From Flavobacteriaceae bacterium (GTDB lineage Bacteria > Bacteroidota > Bacteroidia > Flavobacteriales > Flavobacteriaceae), in contig NVSD01000012.1 in NCBI GenBank assembly GCA_002401105.1, positions 11,649-16,922 on the forward strand: DNA of 5,274 nucleotides, given 5' to 3'. Under the pieces are notes generated by a model. It worked only from the letters and a program-made list of their open reading frames with translations, was not told the origin of the DNA and made no database searches. A program made the position numbers and the translations under genes. Positions 1-5,274 of the stretch are shown piece after piece; position 1 is the stretch's first letter; every line of letters starts with the position of its first letter.

Positions 1-555
1 CTTTAGTACGCCAAAATTATGAAAGGCAAAAAACACGGTAATAACCAATACAATCACCGACAAGATGGTTAAATTAAATAGTAAGAGCTTCCTTCTGCTA
101 GATACAGCAAAGTGATACCACAAAAACCAAATAGCCGCTAAAAAGGCCATTAAAACAGCAATATACGCCCATGTATTATAGGAGAATTTCATGATAACAG
201 CTTGGGTGAAACTTTGTAAAAAAGTAGTCGGTAATACTTTAATAGCATCAATAGTCATACGTTTGGCAAAAGTCAAGTTATTTTGCGCATCAGCATGCAG
301 AGGGTTTAGCAATAATGCTTTTTCAAAATTATAAATAGCGGGTGCTATCTTATTCATTTTATAATAGGCGTTCCCTAAATTAAAATACAAATCGTCAGAG
401 GCCACTCCTTTAGCTTCGATGGATTTATATAGATCAACAGCTTTTGAATACGCCCCTTCTTTATACAATTCATTTGCTTCTAAAAACAATGCATCTGTTT
501 GTTGCGCGAAACCCATCGCGAAAGAAAACAACAGTAAAAAAATAATTTTTTTCAT
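1..555 (-). CDS. batE: BatE, TPR membrane protein (partial, C-terminus beyond the window)
   Basis: I translated this by hand from the ATG at 555-553. The frame stays open for 185 codons to base 1, so the 3' end is missing. Residues 1-18 form a signal peptide (MKKIIFLLLFSFAMGFA, then QQ). Residues 21-92 hold about two TPR units, including the motifs YKEGAYSKAVDLYK and LYFNLGNAYYKMNKIAPAIYNFEKALLLNP. Two hydrophobic segments follow at about 128-150 and 158-178, separated by a basic loop (SSRRK) that should be cytoplasmic. This places the TPRs in the periplasm. Family members normally continue into a periplasmic SH3-like domain after the second segment, and that part would lie left of the window. 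It is the last of the five bat genes and starts 59 bp after batD, the widest gap in the cluster. The leader reads AAAAGG directly against the ATG, too close to act as a normal Shine-Dalgarno. The assignment rests on domain order plus position; the role, probably scaffolding in the Bat complex, is inferred. Confidence 0.9.
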   Translation of the reverse strand, partial: MKKIIFLLLFSFAMGFAQQTDALFLEANELYKEGAYSKAVDLYKSIEAKGVASDDLYFNLGNAYYKMNKIAPAIYNFEKALLLNPLHADAQNNLTFAKRMTIDAIKVLPTTFLQSFTQAVIMKFSYNTWAYIAVLMAFLAAIWFLWYHFAVSSRRKLLLFNLTILSVIVLVITVFFAFHNFGVLK

Positions 556-580
556 CCTTTTATATTCAATAAACACTTTA

Positions 581-614
581 AGTTAGCAATACTAACTCTT
601 GTATTTGCCCTAAC
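581..614 (-). promoter_or_regulatory. batD-batE intergenic spacer with two competing hairpins
   Basis: The 59-bp gap 556-614 starts right after the batD TAA. In the transcript, GUUAG occurs twice (614-610 and 596-592), and both copies can pair with the single CUAAC at 586-582. The long fold pairs 614-601 with 592-582: 11 base pairs, a 2-nt GG bulge, a 1-nt A bulge and an 8-nt loop. The short fold pairs 597-592 with 586-581: 6 perfect pairs and a 5-nt loop. No U-run follows, so this does not look like an intrinsic terminator. I see no Bacteroidota promoter; the nearest match to the -7 element (TAGTATTG against TAnnTTTG) has one mismatch and no -33 partner. The pairing is visible in the sequence. 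A regulatory role is inference, and chance pairing in AT-rich DNA is quite possible. Confidence 0.3.
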
Positions 615-2384
615 TTATATTTTTTTATCTAGTTTTACTAGTATTTGCTTTGCACGTTCAAACTCTTCTTGCATTTCCACATTGGTTGCTGGAGAGTATC
701 TTGCATAATCACAATCATTTAACACGGCTATAAACTCTTTAATCACCACATCATCTACCTGCTTTTCTTTTAATATTTCGGTAATCCTGTCTTTACTAAT
801 ATCACTTGTTTCTATATACAGCTTAGCTTTTAAGAAATTATGCAAGGCTTTTTCCAAGGCGATATAAAACGGTTCCTTATTACCAAGCTCTTTTTTAGCT
901 TTAGACAAATACTTACGTGCCAATCTATCCGCTTTTCTAATTTTATTCCCAAACACATCCGCCGTACGTTCTGCACGTTTTTTCCCTAAGAACACCCCTA
1001 TTGGAATGGCAAGAAATGGTAAAAATAGTAAGAGATAAAACAGGTTCGATTTAAAGAAATCTTCCGTAGCTATCGGCTCAAACGTACTACTAGTTGCAAT
1101 GTATTTAAAATCGTTTCCATTCAATGCAACCGGCATTTTATTGGCAGCAACCGTATCTTCCACAGAACTAGGCAATGGCTTCCCTTCGGTAACCTCTATA
1201 AAGATAGGCGTAGATTTAATGGTAGCATATTTTTTATCCTTTACACTAAAATACGAAAAGCTAACCGCTGGTATTTTATATTTCCCTTTGTATTCTGGAA
1301 CCACGGTATAAGTATCGGAAATTCCTCCGCGTAAACCGCCCAGGGCAGTACTCACCTGTTCCTTGTGTTCTGGTGTATAAACCTCCAATTCTGAAGGTGC
1401 TATAATTTTAGGAATCTCAAATAGTTTTAAATTCCCAGTCCCTTTTACTTGCACTTTTATTTGGGCCGTTTCATTGGCCTTTAACACATTTCTATTCGCC
1501 ACTACGCTAAAGGTGAAATCCCCTACAGCACCAGTAAAATCGAGAGGTTTCCCTAGGTCAGGTAAGGTTTGCACAAAAATACTTCTTTTAGGAGAAGCTG
1601 CGGAATAGCTAATATTACGTGTAATCGCATTCCCAAAAAAGTCACCTCTTCCTGTAGGAATCCCTACATTAAAGTCCATTTTGATTGGGTCTATACTTAA
1701 TTTTCCTGATTTCTGAGGTATTAGGATAGCCCGTTTTAGTACAATATATCTATAGGTATTATCTCCATTATACGTCCCTTTCTTCACCTTAATAGCTCCT
1801 ACATTAATATCCTGATTCCAGAAACCATTGTATTGAGGGTTCTCACTAGTTCGCCAATCGTGGACACTAATATTTTCACTCACAAACAACTTGTAAACTA
1901 CGTATATTCCTTCCCCTACAAAAGGTTTTGTATTGGAAATCTCTGCCACTAGATGAATCCCTTCTTGGGCAGCATACATCGGGTCGTTCGGGTCTTTGGC
2001 TATCGTTACACTATTGGTTACATTTATTTGTACCGTGTTAGATTTTACCACTTTCCCCTTGTACTCCACTGTAGCAGCCTCAATTGTAAACGTCCCAACG
2101 CTTTTTGGCTGAATAATATAAACATATGACAAGGCATAAGACACTTTTCCGTTGATCCAAGATTGGTTCACGGACTGACTTGGCCCACCCACAATCTTAA
2201 AATTAACAAAACTAGGCGGCGCAAAATTATCCGAACCTTGTTTGTTAATGGAAAACTCAATTTTTAAGCGTTGATTTAACCCTAATTTACTTTTACTCAC
2301 AACTGTTTTAAACTCAATTTGAGCACATAACAACTGCACTGAGAGCAGTAAGAATCCTAATATGTAACCGTGTTTCATCTTCAT
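615..2384 (-). CDS. batD: BatD, membrane-anchored aerotolerance-type protein
   Basis: This 589-residue protein is full length for the BatD family. A signal peptide spans about residues 1-21, most likely cleaved after Ala21 before Gln; the Cys20 context (QLLC) is a poor lipobox. Residues 22-400 are beta-rich with roughly three Ig-like units. They include the family-typical stretch at 66-103 (GGPSQS, INGKVSYALSY, QPKSVGTFTI) and another at 312-338 (VKGTGNLKLFEIP). One membrane segment lies at about 447-466, followed by a basic stop-transfer run (GKKRAER) and a helical cytoplasmic tail of about 120 residues ending with the conserved ARYSPATNVEMQEEFERAKQIL. It starts 16 bp after batC. ATG at 2378 (Met3) is an alternative start; neither has a clear Shine-Dalgarno, and both leave a workable signal peptide. 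By family knowledge BatD acts with the BatA/BatB VWA proteins at the inner membrane. Its two-sided topology makes it a candidate link between periplasmic partners and a cytoplasmic ATPase, which is inference. Confidence 0.95.
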   Translation of the reverse strand: MKMKHGYILGFLLLSVQLLCAQIEFKTVVSKSKLGLNQRLKIEFSINKQGSDNFAPPSFVNFKIVGGPSQSVNQSWINGKVSYALSYVYIIQPKSVGTFTIEAATVEYKGKVVKSNTVQINVTNSVTIAKDPNDPMYAAQEGIHLVAEISNTKPFVGEGIYVVYKLFVSENISVHDWRTSENPQYNGFWNQDINVGAIKVKKGTYNGDNTYRYIVLKRAILIPQKSGKLSIDPIKMDFNVGIPTGRGDFFGNAITRNISYSAASPKRSIFVQTLPDLGKPLDFTGAVGDFTFSVVANRNVLKANETAQIKVQVKGTGNLKLFEIPKIIAPSELEVYTPEHKEQVSTALGGLRGGISDTYTVVPEYKGKYKIPAVSFSYFSVKDKKYATIKSTPIFIEVTEGKPLPSSVEDTVAANKMPVALNGNDFKYIATSSTFEPIATEDFFKSNLFYLLLFLPFLAIPIGVFLGKKRAERTADVFGNKIRKADRLARKYLSKAKKELGNKEPFYIALEKALHNFLKAKLYIETSDISKDRITEILKEKQVDDVVIKEFIAVLNDCDYARYSPATNVEMQEEFERAKQILVKLDKKI

Positions 2385-2400
2385 TTTAAAAAAGGCTAAT

Positions 2401-3210
2401 TTACCAATCTTTTTGTTGTTTTACTTTTCTTCCTCTCGCTTTTTTAGCATTTAGTTTTTTCTGTGTTTTATTCTCTTCATTATTCATGGCTTCTAGCAAT
2501 TGTTTCATTTGCTCAGGAGAGAGTTGACTCGGACGTTTTTGAGGTTTTTGTTGGTCCTTATCCTTGTCTTTATCTTTAGGCTTGTCCTTCTTTTCATCAT
2601 CGCCTTTATCATCTTTTTTCTTGTCTTCGTCCTTTTTATCGTCCTTGTTCTTATCGTCCTTATCGCCGTCTTTATCCTTTTTCTTATCCTTGTTGTCCTT
2701 ATCTTTATCTTTATTCTTGTCGTCTTTTTTATCGTCTTTCTTTTTATCGTCCTTTTTCTGTTGCTCTTTTTGTTTCTCTTGAGCCAAGGCTAAATTATAG
2801 CGTGTTTCATCATCTTTTGGATTGTTGCGCATCGCTTTTTTATAGGCATCTACTGCAGGACCGTACTGTTTTTCGTTCATCAAGGAATTCCCTAAATTAT
2901 GATAAGCCTCCGCTTTTGCATCCTTAGACTTTAAGGTCTTTTCCAATTCCACAAACTGCTTAATCGCTTCTTTGTTTCGATTTTGCTGATATACAGAATT
3001 CCCAAGATTATAAGCTGCTTTTTTACTTTCAGGAGCTTTTTCTAATGCTTTCTTAAAAGCCACCTCAGCATCGGCATAACTAGCCGCATTGTATAATTTA
3101 TTTCCCTGTCTGATATGCTCACGCGCTTGGCGCTGTAGCTTATCGTCCTCTTTTTTCTCTTGAGAGAATAGGCTGAAAGGGATGCACAGTATGATGATTA
3201 AATACTTCAT
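2401..3210 (-). CDS. batC: BatC, periplasmic TPR protein with Lys/Asp-rich linker
   Basis: The protein has 269 residues. Residues 1-16 are a signal peptide (MKYLIIILCIPFSLFS, then Q), and there is no other membrane segment, so it is probably a soluble periplasmic protein. Three TPR units cover about residues 30-135, with the hallmark motifs GNKLYNAASYADAEVAFKKALEKAP, AAYNLGNSVYQQNRNKEAI and AYHNLGNSLMNEKQYGPAVDAYKKAMRNNP. An extreme Lys/Asp tract follows at 152-219. The C-terminal 40 residues (QLSPEQMKQLLEAMNNEENK to the final KDW) match the conserved BatC end as I remember it, so the tract looks like a linker between two folded or binding parts. The start lies 1 bp after the batB stop, which suggests translational coupling. 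TPRs bind peptides or partner proteins, so a role in joining Bat components is likely but inferred. The hydrophobic reading frames on the opposite strand here are shadows of the Lys/Asp codons. Confidence 0.94.
   Translation of the reverse strand: MKYLIIILCIPFSLFSQEKKEDDKLQRQAREHIRQGNKLYNAASYADAEVAFKKALEKAPESKKAAYNLGNSVYQQNRNKEAIKQFVELEKTLKSKDAKAEAYHNLGNSLMNEKQYGPAVDAYKKAMRNNPKDDETRYNLALAQEKQKEQQKKDDKKKDDKKDDKNKDKDKDNKDKKKDKDGDKDDKNKDDKKDEDKKKDDKGDDEKKDKPKDKDKDKDQQKPQKRPSQLSPEQMKQLLEAMNNEENKTQKKLNAKKARGRKVKQQKDW
2554..2757 (-). repeat. Low-complexity Lys/Asp tract inside batC
   Basis: Codons 152-219 of batC encode 68 residues, of which I count 32 Lys, 28 Asp and only 8 others (3 Asn, 2 Gly, 2 Glu, 1 Pro). 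Positive and negative charges almost cancel. At the DNA level it is built from AAA/AAG and GAT/GAC codons, giving a strongly purine-rich mRNA and short imperfect direct repeats such as TTATCGTCCTT on the + strand (at 2651 and, with an insertion, near 2636 and 2745). No unit is long or regular enough to call a tandem repeat. The tract could change length by slippage while staying in frame. It is expected to be disordered and highly soluble. Confidence 0.85.
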
Positions 3211-3214
3211 ATTA
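3208..3214 (-). promoter_or_regulatory. batB stop / batC start junction, likely coupled translation
   Basis: The batB stop TAA (3214-3212) is followed by one T and then the batC ATG (3210-3208), so the junction reads TAATATG. Upstream is an A-rich run from the batB codons for NQKK (CAAAAAAAA), with no Shine-Dalgarno. A-rich leaders of this kind are normal in Bacteroidota. The spacing favours termination-reinitiation, which would tie BatC output to BatB output. The junction is plain in the sequence; the coupling is inferred. Confidence 0.5.
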
Positions 3215-4249
3215 TTTTTTTTGATTGAACAGATTCAAACGTTGAATCCAGCCTGTTTTTTTATCTAATAAAAACACATCCAAGAACAAGAACAACAAGC
3301 CAAAGCCAATAAACCATTGGAACTGGTCCTTATAATCCGAAAACTGCTTGCTTTCAAACTCGTTCTTTTCTGCATGAATTAGTATCTCAGAAATAGTCTC
3401 TACAGTCTCGTTGGTTTTATTACCATCAATATATATTCCGTTTCCTTCACGGGCTATTTCCTTTAATAAATCAGCTTGTAATTTGGTGATAACGGTTTCA
3501 CCTTTCCTGTCTTTTTTATAGCCCACTAACACACCGTTTCTTTTTATAGGAATAGGCCCTCCTTTAGCCAATCCCACTCCAACAGTGTAGGTTTTAATCC
3601 CTTCCTTCACCGCTTTTGCAGTAATATCTACCGAGTTCTCTTGATGGTCTTCCCCATCAGAAATCACAAACAAAAATCGGTTTGTTTGCTCGTCATTATC
3701 AAAATAAGTAATTCCTAAATCTATGGCTTCACTAATCGCCGTTCCTTGACTAGACACCATGTCTGGATTGGCATTTTTCAAAAACATTTTCGCCGCTGCA
3801 TGGTCTGTAGTAATCGGCAATAAAGGATAAGCATTTCCTGCGTAGATAATAATCCCTACTCGGTCGCTCCCCAACTTATCGATTACTTTATTTAAAATTT
3901 GCTTGGCTTTCTCCAACCTACTCGGCGCAATATCTTCCGCCAACATACTCTTAGAAACATCCAATGCAAATACAATATCCACTCCTTCTCGCTTAATGGT
4001 TTCCAATTTGGTTCCCATTTTAGGATTGGCCAATGAAATAATTAGCAAGGTCAAACCTAGACAGATAAAACCAATTTTTAACATGGACTTAAAAGTAGAT
4101 TTCCCTGGACTTAGTCTTGCCAACAAATCAGTATCAGCAAACTTTTTTTGAGTGGATTTTTTCCACCAATACACTAACAAATACCCCACAAATACAATGG
4201 GAACTATGAGTAGATATATAAAATATGATTTTTCTTCTATTTGGTACAT
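3212..4249 (-). CDS. batB: BatB, VWA-domain inner-membrane protein
   Basis: The protein has 345 residues. Hydrophobic segments lie at about 10-28 and 57-74, with a third at 311-328 near the C-terminus. Basic residues after the first (KKSTQKK) and third (DKK, NQKK) segments put those sides in the cytoplasm and the VWA domain (about 88-290) in the periplasm. The metal-ion-dependent adhesion site looks intact: DxSxS at Asp97, Ser99 and Ser101, then Thr170 (SSQGTAI) and Asp198 (SDGED). An insertion after the VWA core, about 230-256 (GPIPIKRNG, GYKKDRKG), resembles one at the same place in BatA. The preceding gene batA ends 20 bp upstream, and the leader has only a weak purine run (GACAGA) before the ATG. 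VWA domains with a MIDAS bind partner proteins through a divalent metal; a complex with BatA and BatD is the likely setting. I call it BatB rather than a second BatA because of its position and the preceding batA. Confidence 0.95.
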   Translation of the reverse strand: MYQIEEKSYFIYLLIVPIVFVGYLLVYWWKKSTQKKFADTDLLARLSPGKSTFKSMLKIGFICLGLTLLIISLANPKMGTKLETIKREGVDIVFALDVSKSMLAEDIAPSRLEKAKQILNKVIDKLGSDRVGIIIYAGNAYPLLPITTDHAAAKMFLKNANPDMVSSQGTAISEAIDLGITYFDNDEQTNRFLFVISDGEDHQENSVDITAKAVKEGIKTYTVGVGLAKGGPIPIKRNGVLVGYKKDRKGETVITKLQADLLKEIAREGNGIYIDGNKTNETVETISEILIHAEKNEFESKQFSDYKDQFQWFIGFGLLFLFLDVFLLDKKTGWIQRLNLFNQKK

Positions 4250-4269
4250 TCTGTCGGCTTAAATTAATT

Positions 4270-5274
4270 TTAAATAAAACTACGAAACACAGTAAAACGC
4301 AATAACAATTCAAGCAATACAAAGCCCAAGGCTAGCATGACTAATAAACGATACTGCTCCGTATAATTGTAATATTTAAATTCTTCTATTTCTGTTTTCT
4401 CCAACTTATTTATTTCGTCATAAATCTGCTGTAACTTACTATTATTATTGGCTCTAAAATATTTACCTCCAGTTTCTTTAGCAATGTATTTTAGTAATTT
4501 TTCATCAATTTCCACAGGTGCATTTCTAAACAGCAACTTTCCTGTTTGCGGGTCTTTTGCATAAGGAAAAGGAGCATTTCCATTGGTTCCCAAACCAATT
4601 GTATAGACTTTAATATCTAAGCCAATTGCCAATTCGGTAGCCGTTTTAGGATCAACAAACCCTGTATTATTCACCCCATCAGTTAGCAAAATAATCACCT
4701 TACTCTTCGCCTTACTCCCTTTTAAACGATTCACGGCAGAACCCAAGCCCATTCCTATAGCGGTTCCACCTTCAAGTTGTCCCCATTTAATTTCGGAAAT
4801 GGTTCTACGTACAATGCGTTTATCACTTGTAATAGGTGTTTGGGTAAAACTTTCTCCGGCATATACCACAATCCCAATACGATCGTTGGGACGTTGTTTT
4901 ACAAAATTAGTTGCTACTTTTTTAAGCGCTTCTAACCTATTTGGCTTTAAATCACGTGCTAGCATACTTGCCGACACATCAATGGCCATCACAATATCTA
5001 TTCCTTTATTGGTTTTTGTTTTTGTACTTACCGCAACATTTCTAGGTCTAGCCAATGCCACAATTAACAGGGCAATTGCCGCCAATCGCAACACATATAA
5101 TAAGGGTTTTAAGCGCGACCAAATGGACGGCTCTACACGAAATCCACTCGTATGAGGCATTGTTAAGGTAGCCGCATTATCCTTGCGGGTTATAAATTGC
5201 CAAATAGCCATCAACGGAACACCTATTAACAACCATAAAAATTGCGGATTTAAAAATTCAAAATTCTCGAACAT
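4270..5274 (-). CDS. batA: BatA, VWA-domain inner-membrane protein
   Basis: The protein has 334 residues, and its ATG is the last three bases of the window. The N-terminus (MFENFEFLNPQFLWLL) matches the family's usual beginning, so the gene is probably complete although its leader cannot be seen. Hydrophobic segments lie at about 10-27, 57-75 and 309-327. The VWA domain spans about 90-290 and should be periplasmic. The MIDAS is intact: Asp99, Ser101 and Ser103 (DVSASM), Thr171 (EGGTAIG) and Asp199 (TDGVNN). After the VWA core is an insertion at about 231-255 (PFPYAKDPQTGKLLFR). The protein resembles BatB throughout, so the two are paralogues from an old duplication. As the first visible gene of the cluster it should be downstream of DUF58 and MoxR-ATPase genes in a typical genome. 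Any operon promoter lies outside the window. Confidence 0.95.
   Translation of the reverse strand: MFENFEFLNPQFLWLLIGVPLMAIWQFITRKDNAATLTMPHTSGFRVEPSIWSRLKPLLYVLRLAAIALLIVALARPRNVAVSTKTKTNKGIDIVMAIDVSASMLARDLKPNRLEALKKVATNFVKQRPNDRIGIVVYAGESFTQTPITSDKRIVRRTISEIKWGQLEGGTAIGMGLGSAVNRLKGSKAKSKVIILLTDGVNNTGFVDPKTATELAIGLDIKVYTIGLGTNGNAPFPYAKDPQTGKLLFRNAPVEIDEKLLKYIAKETGGKYFRANNNSKLQQIYDEINKLEKTEIEEFKYYNYTEQYRLLVMLALGFVLLELLLRFTVFRSFI

Noticed and set aside
581..614. Intrinsic terminator between batD and batE
   Set aside because: The stem is AT-rich with bulges, and no U-run follows in the transcript direction, so termination is unlikely.
1099..1311. 70-codon open frame on the + strand within batD
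   Set aside because: It lies wholly opposite the batD coding sequence, with no recognisable protein features.
2325..2384. BatD as a lipoprotein, because of Cys20 at the end of the signal peptide
   Set aside because: The residues before the Cys (QLL) do not fit a lipobox, which needs a small residue at -1. Cleavage after Ala21 before Gln fits better, and the protein already has a membrane anchor near residue 450.
2500..2793. Open frames on the + strand opposite batC with very hydrophobic translations (runs of Leu, Ile, Val, Phe or Ser)
   Set aside because: They are the antisense reading of Lys/Asp codons, which gives pyrimidine-rich codons for hydrophobic or Ser residues. They have no family resemblance and overlap the well-supported batC completely.
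4261..4270. Perfect 10-bp palindrome AAATTAATTT in the batA-batB gap
   Set aside because: It is made only of A and T in AT-rich DNA and overlaps the batA stop codon. A palindrome like this is expected by chance, with nothing to suggest an operator.
4134..4322. Short minus-strand open frame bridging the batA end and batB start
   Set aside because: It overlaps both real genes in another frame, is Cys- and Val-rich in a composition-driven way, and has no recognisable domain.
4799..5155. 118-codon open frame on the + strand within batA
   Set aside because: It is antisense to the conserved VWA core of batA and shows no domain or leader of its own.

Overview
The window is part of a single minus-strand operon, the Bat (Bacteroides aerotolerance) cluster. 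In transcription order it carries batA, batB, batC, batD and the first 185 codons of batE, so everything reads from the right edge towards the left. The AT-rich composition, A-rich leaders without a well-placed Shine-Dalgarno, signal peptides ending in AQ or SQ, and the fixed batABCDE order all point to the phylum Bacteroidota. Family Flavobacteriaceae is most likely; I cannot name a genus.

Layout from right to left: batA (5274-4270, von Willebrand factor A membrane protein), a 20-bp gap, batB (4249-3212, second VWA membrane protein), a 1-bp gap, batC (3210-2401, TPR protein with a long Lys/Asp tract), a 16-bp gap, batD (2384-615, large membrane-anchored Ig-like protein), a 59-bp gap with a possible hairpin, and batE (555-1, TPR plus two membrane segments, cut by the window edge). 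No stretch over 60 bp lacks a gene. There is no RNA gene, insertion sequence, CRISPR array or convincing terminator. The usual upstream partners (MoxR-type AAA+ ATPase and DUF58 protein) would lie beyond the right edge and are not visible.

How the genes fit together: signal peptides and positive-inside charge suggest that the VWA domains of BatA and BatB, the TPRs of BatC and BatE, and the Ig-like region of BatD all face the periplasm at the inner membrane. BatD alone has a sizeable predicted cytoplasmic tail. Both VWA domains keep an intact metal-binding (MIDAS) motif. Related MoxR/VWA systems suggest a metal-dependent periplasmic chaperone or assembly complex driven by a cytoplasmic ATPase. 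The exact function of Bat proteins is still unsettled; links to aerotolerance and stress come from the literature on the family, not from this sequence.

This is a known type of operon rather than a new system. The points most worth a second look are the nearly pure Lys/Asp tract in BatC, with its ten AAGGA motifs in the mRNA, and the two mutually exclusive hairpins just after the batD stop codon.
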